Shown: positions 1-8,550 of the stretch, piece by piece | Numbering within the stretch: the stretch's first letter is position 1 | How the letters are laid out: every line of letters starts with the position of its first letter | Assembly (NCBI GenBank): GCA_021324995.1 | Contig: JAJPIB010000038.1 | Coordinates: forward strand, 1 to 36,678 | DNA length: 36,678 nt | Reading direction: 5' to 3' | Origin: Chlamydiia bacterium | GTDB taxonomy: Bacteria > Chlamydiota > Chlamydiia > Chlamydiales > Rhabdochlamydiaceae | The notes under the pieces: model-generated | The model's input: only the letters and a program-made list of their open reading frames with translations | Databases searched by the model: none | What the model was told of the DNA's origin: nothing | Translations under genes and position numbers: made by a program

Positions 1-46
1 ATTTTGGCACGTTCAATAGCTGAAAGCACTATGGACGTGCCAAAAT
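1..46. repeat. Perfect 12-bp inverted repeat at window edge
   Basis: The arms ATTTTGGCACGT (1-12) and ACGTGCCAAAAT (35-46) are exact reverse complements around a 22-base loop. The structure lies just past the stop codon of the leftward M24 peptidase gene. It could be a transcription terminator stem, although there is no clear U-run, or the inner edge of a palindromic repeat continuing outside the window. Function is inferred only from position. Confidence 0.5.
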
Positions 47-99
47 GTGCAAAATTTGTCCGAAAGATGCAGTAAGTCTCTATGAAAGGAACCCAAAAC

Positions 100-1293
100 T
101 CAGGTTAAAAGCGTAAGAAGAGCATCCTCAACACCGCCTGTCACCTGAGCCTTTCCATCGTCACCTAAATAGATATCATATTCCAATCGGACGCCGAACT
201 CTCCGGGAATATAAATCCCGGGTTCAATGGAAAAGCATGTATGCGGGATCAATTCCCTCAAGTCCTGCGTTTCCAGACTGTCTATATGGGCCCCAGGGCC
301 ATGATCTTTTGTATAGATATTATGACCTGTGCGGTGGGTAAAGTAACTGCCATAGCCTTTTTCATCGATGACTTGTCTGCACGCAGCATCGACTTCATAG
401 CCTTTAATGCTCTCGCCTCGCGCATATTTAGTGATCACTAAATCAGTAGCTTTCTTTTGCGCAGCGCGAACGATCGAAAAAACCTCTCTTTGACGCTCTG
501 TAGCTATTTCGTCGGCCACGGCAACACGCGTGATATCCCCATAGACAGCGCGAGGATGCTTTTTTTTGCACCACAAGTCAATAAGCACAAAGTCACCTCG
601 CTTAATTTCACTGGATCCTTCCCTTTGCGGCTCGAAATGCGGGTCTGCGCTATGCGCATTGACTGCACAAATAGGCAAGCCTTCTGCTATAAACCCCTGC
701 GCCGTCATTTGATCTGCGATGAACATGCGCACCTGATACTCGTTTATCTTCTCTCCTCTGCGCAGCGATTCTGCAATCTTGTCCCAAGCATCTCCCACTA
801 CCTTATCTAAAAAGGTAGTTGCTTCGAGATGGAACTGGAGCTGCTGCTCATCAAGGACGCAAGTATAGTATTGAAGAAAAGAAGCTGAAGAAACTACCTC
901 TACACCAAAGCTTCTGACGAGATCGACGATCCCCGCATCCACTTTGGATAGGTAGGGGATAGCATTTCGGGGAGAATATTCCATGGCGACGCTTTTTGAA
1001 CCTAGAAGCACTTTTCCAAGCTTTGCTTCAAGTTCCTGCCACTTAAAATAGGATTCCGTTCTTCCTGGCACTTTTCCGAGAACATGAGGCTCAATCACAT
1101 GCAAAATTTTAATGGGTTCGCCTGTAGCAGGAATCCAATAAAAAAAACGACGAGTGACTAAAAGATCGGGGTCGATGCCAAGAAAATCGCCTGCGAAAGG
1201 ATTAATTCGATGGAAATCATAGATCAACCAACCGTCGATTTTTTCCTTCTGCAAATGCTTTTGGACATCTTGAATTCGAATACGCCAATCCAT
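100..1293 (-). CDS. Xaa-Pro peptidase, M24 family
   Basis: This is a cytoplasmic metallopeptidase of the M24 (creatinase/prolidase) family, expected to release N-terminal residues before proline. The 397-residue length fits the two-domain form. Residues 1 to about 150 form the N-terminal creatinase-like domain and the rest the pita-bread catalytic domain. The five expected metal ligands are visible as D239, D253, H324 (in TGHNIY), E357 (in SIEPGIY) and E371 (in RLEYD). The Y after E371 differs from the usual RxED, a small variation. A GAGG box lies about 6 bases before the ATG. The gene starts 18 bases after the HEAT-repeat gene stop, so it is probably the last gene of a leftward operon HIT, HEAT, M24. 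The exact substrate cannot be told from sequence. Confidence 0.9.
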   Translation of the reverse strand: MDWRIRIQDVQKHLQKEKIDGWLIYDFHRINPFAGDFLGIDPDLLVTRRFFYWIPATGEPIKILHVIEPHVLGKVPGRTESYFKWQELEAKLGKVLLGSKSVAMEYSPRNAIPYLSKVDAGIVDLVRSFGVEVVSSASFLQYYTCVLDEQQLQFHLEATTFLDKVVGDAWDKIAESLRRGEKINEYQVRMFIADQMTAQGFIAEGLPICAVNAHSADPHFEPQREGSSEIKRGDFVLIDLWCKKKHPRAVYGDITRVAVADEIATERQREVFSIVRAAQKKATDLVITKYARGESIKGYEVDAACRQVIDEKGYGSYFTHRTGHNIYTKDHGPGAHIDSLETQDLRELIPHTCFSIEPGIYIPGEFGVRLEYDIYLGDDGKAQVTGGVEDALLTLLT

Positions 1294-1311
1294 TTTTTCC
1301 TCATTACAGAG

Positions 1312-3072
1312 TTAGTGATATAAACACTGGATTAAAGCAGATGCAGCAACAACGCGCAAGACCTGGAAGGGTTCTTTGAGAATATCGAGAAGAAAGGGGA
1401 TAGAATTTGGATCTCCGATATGCGCAAGAGCTTCAAGAATATGCACTTTCATTTCGCGATCTACAAGCGGATAGGCTCCTTGCAGCACTTTTACCGCAGA
1501 AGGATCGCTACCTACCATTGCGAGGATCATAGCAGCTTGGATTTGAATTTTCTCGTCGGGATCATTGAGAAGATCGCGCACAGCAGCAAGTCCTCCTTCA
1601 TCTCCTTCTTGAAGCAGGGTCGCTGCTGCGGCTCCAGTCACACCCCACGTCCGCATTTGCAGAAATTCTTTTACTGCAGCCTGAGCCTTCGGATAGCGCA
1701 AAATGCTCAAGACAGACAAAAGATCGAGTCGAACGAGCTGATCGACAACTGCTGGATAATGAGGAATATGCTCGATATGCTTTACCCGGCTCGGCGCAAG
1801 AGAGCGAAATAAGGGATTACTATGGGTATCCCACATCCATAAAATATCTTTTTCTTCTTGAAAAACTCTGTAAATCGCATCGCAAGCCATACTTACTTGA
1901 ATTCTCTGTCCAATGAGGCCTAAAGCTAAGTTAACTTTCACATAAGGATCTGCCGATTCTCGAATTTCTTTAAGCGCGAGCTTTAAGCCATACTTCCCGC
2001 TTGCACCAAGCGCGGCGGAAGCCAAACGGCGATACTCCGCATTTTCAGACCTCAACCATTTAGCCAAGCACTTACTTCCTTCTGAAATACCGAAAAGCTG
2101 AAGAACATACCCAGCTGTGATTGCTACTTCCGGCATAGGATCGCTTAAGGCCTCCTGAACCAATGCTGGAACCGCAACATTGTCCACTTTCTCTACGCGC
2201 AATAAGGCAAGTGCATTCAGCGCAGAAATACGGACATCGGATGAAGAATCGCATAACAAAGGCAACAAAAGGTCAAGCTCCTGTTTTAAATCCAAATGCA
2301 CAATGACCTCAGAAGCAAGATGGCGTAGACCCGCGCGGTCGCTCTTCACCAAACAAAGCAGCTCATCACGATCAATACTGTCGTACATGCTAACTAAGGC
2401 CACGATCGCCGCAGCCTTTTCTTCGGCTAATGTGCGTGGGTTGCCGATGATTTCTTTCAAATCCGTCTTTACCTCACATAGGCGTAGCATGCCTGCTGCT
2501 TGAATCACATCGAGCCGTACATACCACACCCTTTCCTCTTTGAGTAGCCGCACAATTTCATCCTTCAAAGGCGCATCAGCGAAAGAAGTTGCTAACTTGA
2601 TGGCAATCGATCGGAGCATCGCATTGGAGGAACGCATTTGCTCGATGAGCATAGGAATCGCTTTAGCATCTCTTGTAAATGCAGCGCCCAGCATGGCATT
2701 GAAGCGGATATTCAGCTGCGAAGAAGACTCTCCCTTGCTCAAGACGCCCCATGACAACACTTCCAACATGCGCCTATCGAGCTTCTCGTCTTTGAACTTG
2801 ATTGTTGTCTCTGTCCATTGTTCGAGAGCCTCCGTCTCATCCCCTTTTTCGCTTAAAGCGCGAATGTACGAAAGCTGCAGGGGTTTCGACTCAGGAAAGA
2901 GCTTCAAAGCTTCAGCTGCTTCAGAAACCGCTGAATTTTTATCTGCCAATAAGAGATGAGCGTAGATTCTTCTTTGATACTCGTGTGCATTTAAAGCCTT
3001 CTTTTCCTCTGCATATGCATGAATTGCTGAAAATGATAAGAAAGAAAGGAATACGCATTTCCATTGCGACAT
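1312..3072 (-). CDS. HEAT-repeat protein with signal peptide
   Basis: This 586-residue protein begins with a hydrophobic signal-peptide-like stretch (residues 5-21, ending AYA-EE), so it is probably exported. After a TPR-like helical part (about 25-100), most of the remainder is a run of roughly 30-40 residue helical repeats rich in A, L and D. Typical pieces are SDVRISALNALALL and EYRRLASAALGASG, which match HEAT/PBS-lyase-type repeats. Such solenoids bind other proteins; no enzymatic motif is seen. It starts 4 bases after the HIT gene stop, indicating translational coupling. A similar HEAT protein beside the HIT gene occurs, from memory, in Chlamydiaceae, which supports a chlamydial origin. 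The binding partner is unknown. Confidence 0.85.
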   Translation of the reverse strand: MSQWKCVFLSFLSFSAIHAYAEEKKALNAHEYQRRIYAHLLLADKNSAVSEAAEALKLFPESKPLQLSYIRALSEKGDETEALEQWTETTIKFKDEKLDRRMLEVLSWGVLSKGESSSQLNIRFNAMLGAAFTRDAKAIPMLIEQMRSSNAMLRSIAIKLATSFADAPLKDEIVRLLKEERVWYVRLDVIQAAGMLRLCEVKTDLKEIIGNPRTLAEEKAAAIVALVSMYDSIDRDELLCLVKSDRAGLRHLASEVIVHLDLKQELDLLLPLLCDSSSDVRISALNALALLRVEKVDNVAVPALVQEALSDPMPEVAITAGYVLQLFGISEGSKCLAKWLRSENAEYRRLASAALGASGKYGLKLALKEIRESADPYVKVNLALGLIGQRIQVSMACDAIYRVFQEEKDILWMWDTHSNPLFRSLAPSRVKHIEHIPHYPAVVDQLVRLDLLSVLSILRYPKAQAAVKEFLQMRTWGVTGAAAATLLQEGDEGGLAAVRDLLNDPDEKIQIQAAMILAMVGSDPSAVKVLQGAYPLVDREMKVHILEALAHIGDPNSIPFLLDILKEPFQVLRVVAASALIQCLYH

Positions 3073-3076
3073 CCGG

Positions 3077-3412
3077 TCACCCTATATGTGAAAGTTTACG
3101 TCCGCCGATCAAATGAAAATGCAAATGAAAGACCACCTGCCCACCATCCGGCCCATTATTCGTCAGCAAACGATAGCCCTCTTCGATATTGAACTCATCT
3201 GCAAGCATTTTTGCCACTTCCACAATTTCAAGGATCAGCGGCATGTCTTCCGGCTCCGCCGATTGCAAATTAGGGATTTCTTTCTTAGGCATGATAAGGA
3301 TATGCACAGGCGCTACAGGTGCGATGTCCTCAATGGCTAAAATTCTTTCATTCTCAAAAACTTTTTTGCAAGGCAATTTTCCCGCAATGATCTTACTAAA
3401 TACCGTTGTCAT
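3077..3412 (-). CDS. HIT family hydrolase (HINT-like)
   Basis: This is a small 111-residue histidine-triad protein. The triad H96-L-H98-F-H100-L-I is near the C-terminus, with H98 the expected nucleophile. The N-terminal TVFSKIIAGKLPCKKVFE and central PVHILIMPKKEI are typical of the HINT/YcfF branch, which hydrolyses purine nucleoside phosphoramidates and adenylated lysine in the cytoplasm. The length is normal for the branch. An AGGA-type ribosome binding site precedes the ATG. It is the first gene of the tight leftward run HIT, HEAT, M24. A palindromic repeat (3466-3530) lies between it and the MYG1 gene upstream. Family assignment is very secure; the physiological substrate is not. Confidence 0.95.
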   Translation of the reverse strand: MTTVFSKIIAGKLPCKKVFENERILAIEDIAPVAPVHILIMPKKEIPNLQSAEPEDMPLILEIVEVAKMLADEFNIEEGYRLLTNNGPDGGQVVFHLHFHLIGGRKLSHIG

Positions 3413-3465
3413 GTGATTTCCTATCTATCAAAAGGATTCAAGAATCGCTCTAATCCGTGTTGAAT

Positions 3466-3530
3466 TATACCCAACGCAACTGAAAATTTGGTTTAGGACC
3501 AAAGCCAAATTTTCAATCGCGTTGGGTATA
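3466..3530. repeat. Palindromic repeat family 1, copy A (short form)
   Basis: This 65-bp hairpin carries the family 1 ends, TATACCCAACGC at the left and GCGTTGGGTATA at the right. It also has the inner arm GAAAATTTGGTTTAGGACC but lacks the roughly 100-bp centre of the full copies. It lies between the leftward MYG1 and HIT genes, where it could fold in RNA and limit readthrough (inference). Confidence 0.85.
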
Positions 3531-3560
3531 AGCAAGGGCTCAGTCTCAAACCAGATTTAA

Positions 3561-4427
3561 TCAGGTTGGGGATAAGATGTGCTCAAGCGCTTTGAAAGCG
3601 TCTTCTTTAGTTTCCCATACAGAAATAAAGCGTCCTTTATGGCAGAAAATCGCCCCCTCAATGCCAGAAGCCTTTTTTAAATCCTGATCGAGAAGTCCTG
3701 CCCATTCTGTTGGCAATGGCACGCGTACCTTCATCTTTTCATCCATCGTCGGAGGAATTCCCCGAAGTTTCCAATGCGTTCCTGATGGCATGATCACAAA
3801 TAAAGCGGGATGATTTTCCCCCTCCATTTCAAAAAAGCTATCCATCCAGGGCATCGCTTCATCAAAATAAAGAAACTTCTCCTTGCTTTTCATACTTTCC
3901 GCCACTTTTTCGCGACAAGATCCAATATAGCTGTATCTTTCTAGAAGGCGTTTGAAATGGCCGACAGCAAAGTCCAAAGCCTCAAAAAAAGCTTTATTTT
4001 GTACATCGCTAGGAGGATCGTAAACTGCAGGGACAAAATTGCTCACCACTTGAGAAAAAGTGCATGTGCCAGGTTCTGAAGTAACTTTGCCATTATCGTG
4101 CGCATCGACTCCCGAAACCACAGAATCATTGAGAAAATCATAGGTTGCCGTATCGATCACTTTCTGTTCCTTCAAGTACTGTAGGATCATGCCTGCACTA
4201 CTCAAATCACCTCTATATCCCGCTTGATGATGATCAAAGCGCTTTTTGGATGGGTCATAAATGCCGCCAACATCGCATACGTACTCGCAACCACTTAGTG
4301 CCATTGGGTCGCGCGAGCGAATGATTTTATTTTCATCGGCAAGTCCAAACGTCAACAATAAAGCACATGCGGTCACTTCATCCGCATGAAAAGAGCCATC
4401 ATGAGTTCCAATGCTGCGATCAATCAT
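3561..4427 (-). CDS. MYG1 family protein (UPF0160)
   Basis: This belongs to the MYG1/UPF0160 family, related to DHH-type metal-dependent phosphohydrolases. Eukaryotic MYG1 is a 3'-5' RNA exonuclease; bacterial members are less well known. The N-terminal hallmark GTHDGSFHADE and the metal-binding FDHHQAGYRG (about residues 64-72) are both present. The C-terminal WKLRGIPPTM and GAIFCHKGRFI stretches are also typical, and the length near 290 is normal. I chose the ATG at 4427 because a perfect GGAGGT box (4436-4441) sits 8 bases before it; a GTG two codons upstream would be too close. It is divergent from the LOG-like gene across about 160 bases. The MYG1-LOG adjacency is, from memory, a chlamydial arrangement. 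Confidence 0.92.
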   Translation of the reverse strand: MIDRSIGTHDGSFHADEVTACALLLTFGLADENKIIRSRDPMALSGCEYVCDVGGIYDPSKKRFDHHQAGYRGDLSSAGMILQYLKEQKVIDTATYDFLNDSVVSGVDAHDNGKVTSEPGTCTFSQVVSNFVPAVYDPPSDVQNKAFFEALDFAVGHFKRLLERYSYIGSCREKVAESMKSKEKFLYFDEAMPWMDSFFEMEGENHPALFVIMPSGTHWKLRGIPPTMDEKMKVRVPLPTEWAGLLDQDLKKASGIEGAIFCHKGRFISVWETKEDAFKALEHILSPT

Positions 4428-4584
4428 TCTCACTTACCTCCGCAAAGATTCATTGTACGCCTGAAAAAAATAATGCTCAAGATGCAGTTGCAAAACTTAT
4501 GTACGCGAAAAAATAATTTCTTGAGCCAGTTTCTCCAACTGATACTCGGAGCACTCCCCTTTTATTTTTTAGAAATGCTATAAG

Positions 4585-6735
4585 ATGAAAAAAAACAATC
4601 TGGCACGGAGCCCCATGGAAAGCTATCTTTTCCCCGCCCATTACGATCTCGTCACGCCCGATGGCCATCTCACGTCCACCGATCGCCAAGCGCCCGACCA
4701 GATGCAAGTCAAACTTTTTATCCAGAATATTTCCCCAGCATTTGTGGGTTTCAGCATTGACAAAGAATATGTTTCCTTCAATCTAAAAAGCGCGCTGGGA
4801 CAATTGGGACTTCACGGGATTACTCTTGATTTTGAACTCGATCGCCCCAATTTATGTGCAGAAGTGAGCATCCTCCTTAAAGCTTATGGAAAAATTGCAA
4901 GAACAATGCTTGATCATCTTTTTGAAGGTTCCTATATCGGAAAACTCTTTGCAGCAGACCCAAAGCGCATTGTTCGCAACCCGGATTATCTCATGCGGAT
5001 GTTTGGAAGAGCAGACAGACAAGGAAGGCCCCTTCTCTCTCTTGGTGGCCCTAAAGGCAAAGATGAGCTGCTCCTTGAAAAAATTGATGGCAGAACCATC
5101 GCTTTTCTGCAGTTGCAAGAAGGTATTCTTTCGTATGATCAAACAGCAATTTACGGCTTACTCCCCACGATCGGCAAAGCACTCACCCACCCCACCTTCC
5201 GTTTACGCACTCTCGTCCAGCTTGATCAAAGTTGGCTGCTCATGGCTCAACGAAAAGTTATCAAAGATGAAATTCTCCTCGTGCGCACAGCCCCGCTTCA
5301 TATTCGCACGGCCTTTGGTAAAGTCGTAGATTCCCTTCTTCCCGCGGGAGTTAGTCACACAAGCTCCAACGTTCTTGAGCCCGACACGACAGCTTCAGGC
5401 GATGTCTATGAACTCTATGGCGCATCTAACCAAGAGATCACGACGATTCCTATCGAATTTTATACATTGGAAGCGCATCGCGAGCACGTTTTTTTCACCG
5501 ACCGTGACCAACTGCAAACCTGTCTTGAAAATCCCTCCTCACTTTTCACAGCTTTTGAAACAGCTCCACTTCCCCTCGCTTCTCGAGCAGCTGTCTTTGT
5601 CGTCAAAGGAGAGCAGATGCTTTCCCTCAAACCAGAAGATTGGATTGCGAGGAAAACGCATAAGACGGAATTTCCAGGACTGTTTTATCCCGCTCAGCAA
5701 GCCCTCCTCGTGCAACACTATATCGAACAACAAGCAGACTACCCCTTCCTCAAAAGCATTGAAGACGGCCTCATCACATCGCAAGGCATTCTCCTCTCAC
5801 GCTACTTTCCTTCCCCCCTCATGAAGCGACATTTACTTAGCGATCTTGTACAAAAATGCCTCAAAGGCATTTATTTCAAATATCCTTCACTCGCCTATGG
5901 AAATTTCTTCTCGCACGAAGACAGATCGATGCTCCTTGATCTCGCAAAATTCGGCATTCCCGTCTATTGGGTCGATGAAAATTCCGGCAATATTCTGCAA
6001 TATGTTCCCAAGCCAGGAAAAGACGCGGGGATGTTTGTACCGGAAGACAAGATTGACACCTTCATCAAATCCACAGCCTTCGGAATTTATGGGTCAACAC
6101 TATTGCATGGAAATTTTGAGGATGAGTTGATCGCCATGCTACGCGGCATCATCGATATGCGCTCAGAGTTCAACCATCCCCTACTCAATTCCGAAACGCC
6201 GATCGCTCTCGTCACGGGAGGCGGTCCTGGCCTTATGGAAGTAGGAAACCGCGCCGCCAAACGCGTGGGCATTCTCTCCTGCGCAAACATCGTCGACTTC
6301 CGCAACAGTAGCAACCTCAATATCCAGGAACAGAAACAAAATCCTTATATTGAAGCCAAGATGACCTACCGCCTCGACAAACTCGTCGAACGGCAATCAG
6401 AATTTAATCTCGATTTCCCCATTATCCTTACAGGAGGCTACGGCACGGATTTCGAGCAATGCCTGGAAGAAGTGCGGCGCAAAGTAGGCTCCGTCGCTCC
6501 CACCCCCGTCCTTCTTTTCGGTCATCCTGATTACTGGCGCGCCAAAATCAATTCCCGGTTTCGCTGCAATCAGGAATCCAAGACGATTGCAGGCTCAGAA
6601 TGGGTGAGCAACTGCTTCTATTGTGTTAGCAATGCCGAGCAAGGACTTAAAGTCTATCGCCATTTTTTCTCTAACACGCTTTCCATCGGCCCCAACTACC
6701 CTCCTTATTCAGAAGGGTTCGCGATCATCCAGTGA
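4585..6735 (+). CDS. Large LOG-family protein
   Basis: This 716-residue protein has a LOG (lysine decarboxylase-like, Rossmann) domain in its last third. The nucleotide-binding glycine motif VTGGGPGLMEV is near residues 541-552 and the PGGxGTxxE-type motif reads TGGYGTDFEQCLEE near 616-629. LOG proteins cleave nucleoside 5'-monophosphates at the N-glycosidic bond to release the base; some bacterial ones only bind nucleotides. The first 500 residues match no domain I recognise, so the protein is much longer than the usual 180-220 residue LOG enzyme. A GGAG box lies 4 bases before an ATG at 4615, so translation may start at residue 11 (MESYLF) rather than 4585. The motif TGG in place of PGG is a slight change. 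The length resembles the chlamydial CT387-type proteins, from memory. Confidence 0.8.
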   Translation: MKKNNLARSPMESYLFPAHYDLVTPDGHLTSTDRQAPDQMQVKLFIQNISPAFVGFSIDKEYVSFNLKSALGQLGLHGITLDFELDRPNLCAEVSILLKAYGKIARTMLDHLFEGSYIGKLFAADPKRIVRNPDYLMRMFGRADRQGRPLLSLGGPKGKDELLLEKIDGRTIAFLQLQEGILSYDQTAIYGLLPTIGKALTHPTFRLRTLVQLDQSWLLMAQRKVIKDEILLVRTAPLHIRTAFGKVVDSLLPAGVSHTSSNVLEPDTTASGDVYELYGASNQEITTIPIEFYTLEAHREHVFFTDRDQLQTCLENPSSLFTAFETAPLPLASRAAVFVVKGEQMLSLKPEDWIARKTHKTEFPGLFYPAQQALLVQHYIEQQADYPFLKSIEDGLITSQGILLSRYFPSPLMKRHLLSDLVQKCLKGIYFKYPSLAYGNFFSHEDRSMLLDLAKFGIPVYWVDENSGNILQYVPKPGKDAGMFVPEDKIDTFIKSTAFGIYGSTLLHGNFEDELIAMLRGIIDMRSEFNHPLLNSETPIALVTGGGPGLMEVGNRAAKRVGILSCANIVDFRNSSNLNIQEQKQNPYIEAKMTYRLDKLVERQSEFNLDFPIILTGGYGTDFEQCLEEVRRKVGSVAPTPVLLFGHPDYWRAKINSRFRCNQESKTIAGSEWVSNCFYCVSNAEQGLKVYRHFFSNTLSIGPNYPPYSEGFAIIQ

Positions 6736-6748
6736 TTCTACTAAAAGA

Positions 6749-6834
6749 GTATCTGCAAAGTCAGAGTTCGTCGATTTTCGAAATTATTCGCTCAAAAGAG
6801 CCCGAAAATCGACAGAACGTTACATTGTAGACAC
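6749..6834. repeat. Palindromic repeat family 4, overlapping a gene end
   Basis: This is an imperfect hairpin of about 86 bp. The left arm 6749-6780 (GTATCTGCAAAG...GTCGATTTTCG) pairs with the right arm 6803-6834 (CGAAAATCGAC...TTGTAGACAC) around a 22-base loop. It lies between the convergent LOG and 540-residue genes and supplies the last codons (QKVSTM and stop) of the latter. The first arm recurs at 29780-29818. It can act as a bidirectional stem between convergent genes (inference). Confidence 0.7.
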
Positions 6835-8442
6835 CTTCTGAGATAGATCAATTGCCTGAAGAAGCCTGTCTATATTTTTGGAAGCGTTGTCTCTTCCCCA
6901 ATTATCTCCACGAGCCCGTTTGTCCATTTTATTCGCAATTGCCCAGACATGGTAATAAACCCCTCGAGGCTCATTGAGGACAACTCCTCCATTCAGAGCA
7001 GCGAGAAGAATCGCATGAACAATATCTTGTTGGGTCTCGGAATTCAAAGAATGCGCCTTGACCTTTTCAAGCTCTGTCTTGAGTGCTCTCATCGAGCGGA
7101 TCTCGATTGATTCGTAACGCTGCAAAAGCTGCGAAGGTGTCGACGTTGCCTCATCAATGGCTTGAATCAATCGATCCGAATTTTTGTGAGCATTATCCTG
7201 GCCGAAAGTCAACCCACCTACTGAAGGATCTTTCTGATGTGCTAGGAACCATACCCAAAAATAAACCCCTTTCGGCCCATGAAGGCGAAGACCGCGCTTT
7301 TCTGCATCCAATAACAGCTGTTGTATCCTTTCTCTACGCGAGCTTTCATCCATTTCTGATTTCGAATTCAACCCAATGATCCCTTTCAGTCCTTCAAAAG
7401 GATCTGTTAGACTAGAATCTATTCGCTTTTTTTCAATAGCTTGCGCATCGCTCAAATATTTCGTTCTTAAACCTTCTGCAACACTTTGTCCAATAAGAGC
7501 ATCTTCATACCCCTCTAAAGCCATCACACACGCAACAAAAGCCTTTTCTGGGTCGAGGAATAGATTGCACGCATGTCTAAATAAAATTCCTCCCACCTGT
7601 GCATTTCTTCTATCGAGAGCACCCTGCATCGGTTTAAGCGAATGATGAGCCATAAATTTCGGCTGAACAATCTCCAAATTTAAAGGAAACTCCTCTGCAA
7701 CAATCCCTGCGTTTTTAAAGACTGCCCACTGCAATTTCGGCGGAAATTGCGCAAAAACTTGCTCAAATGCACTTGTCTCAGAAGTTCCCGCTTTTAATCC
7801 TTCCAGAATGAAAACAATCCCCTTAAGCAATAGCTCAGATTGTGCGCGCAACTTCATTTCCGAAATCCCTTTAAGAAAACCCTCATTATCCGTTTTATGG
7901 TGCATATCGAAGTGTTTTTTCAAAGATTTGTCGTTAGTTAACTCATTGAATCTAGCTTCAAGCAGCACTACATCCCCACTGAATTGAGCAGGTTCCGTGT
8001 CACTAGCAAGCATTTCAGACAGTTGTTTGTTGATTTCTCGAAACTCAATATGCGAATCGATGAGATTACTTAAAAACGATAAATTGCGATCAAATTTACA
8101 AACTTTCTCTCCTAATTGAGAAAGTTTTTCCCCGACTAAAACATTCACCTCCGAAATTCTCTCACCCACAAAATCTAGCCTGCTCTCACCCCCCTGAATC
8201 TGTCCCACCTTTTTACAAGACTCAAGATTTTTCTTAATAACCTCTAATCTTTCTTTCATTTCACTCGAATCTATAGAATTTTTATTTGAAATCAGACAAT
8301 CATCAAAAACCCGTGAACAACATTCGTTTAGCTGCTTATTAAAATTAATTAAATCAAGATCCTTTAATTTACTTCTTATATACCTGAAATCGCTTTCCAA
8401 CAACAAAACAGCAGAACTTAAATCATTAACATTTATAGACAT
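6820..8442 (-). CDS. Unknown 540-residue protein with a duplicated C-terminal module
   Basis: I do not recognise this protein. There is no signal peptide or membrane segment. The first 200 residues are helical and charged, with coiled-coil character. The clearest feature is a duplicated module at about residues 383-432 and 485-534. It has the form G.....P.GVY..VW..A...D.......G.DNA.KN.DRL.QAID; the two copies share GVY, VW, the DNA-KN spacing and DRL-QAID. The middle has a short PPKLQWAVF stretch like PIPLQWKIH in the GH13 protein at 21.2 kb. A GGAGTTATT leader precedes the ATG. The extreme C-terminus (QKVSTM) is encoded by a palindromic repeat, so the original end may have been different. 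A host-interaction or scaffold role is possible but unsupported. Confidence 0.75.
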   Translation of the reverse strand: MSINVNDLSSAVLLLESDFRYIRSKLKDLDLINFNKQLNECCSRVFDDCLISNKNSIDSSEMKERLEVIKKNLESCKKVGQIQGGESRLDFVGERISEVNVLVGEKLSQLGEKVCKFDRNLSFLSNLIDSHIEFREINKQLSEMLASDTEPAQFSGDVVLLEARFNELTNDKSLKKHFDMHHKTDNEGFLKGISEMKLRAQSELLLKGIVFILEGLKAGTSETSAFEQVFAQFPPKLQWAVFKNAGIVAEEFPLNLEIVQPKFMAHHSLKPMQGALDRRNAQVGGILFRHACNLFLDPEKAFVACVMALEGYEDALIGQSVAEGLRTKYLSDAQAIEKKRIDSSLTDPFEGLKGIIGLNSKSEMDESSRRERIQQLLLDAEKRGLRLHGPKGVYFWVWFLAHQKDPSVGGLTFGQDNAHKNSDRLIQAIDEATSTPSQLLQRYESIEIRSMRALKTELEKVKAHSLNSETQQDIVHAILLAALNGGVVLNEPRGVYYHVWAIANKMDKRARGDNWGRDNASKNIDRLLQAIDLSQKVSTM

Positions 8443-8550
8443 AATAACTCCAAATTTAAAATATTAATAGAGTAAAAAAACAACTCTAATTTCATTAATT
8501 TGTATTTATTATACTAAAAAATAAGATTAAATAACTAAAAGAAAATAACT

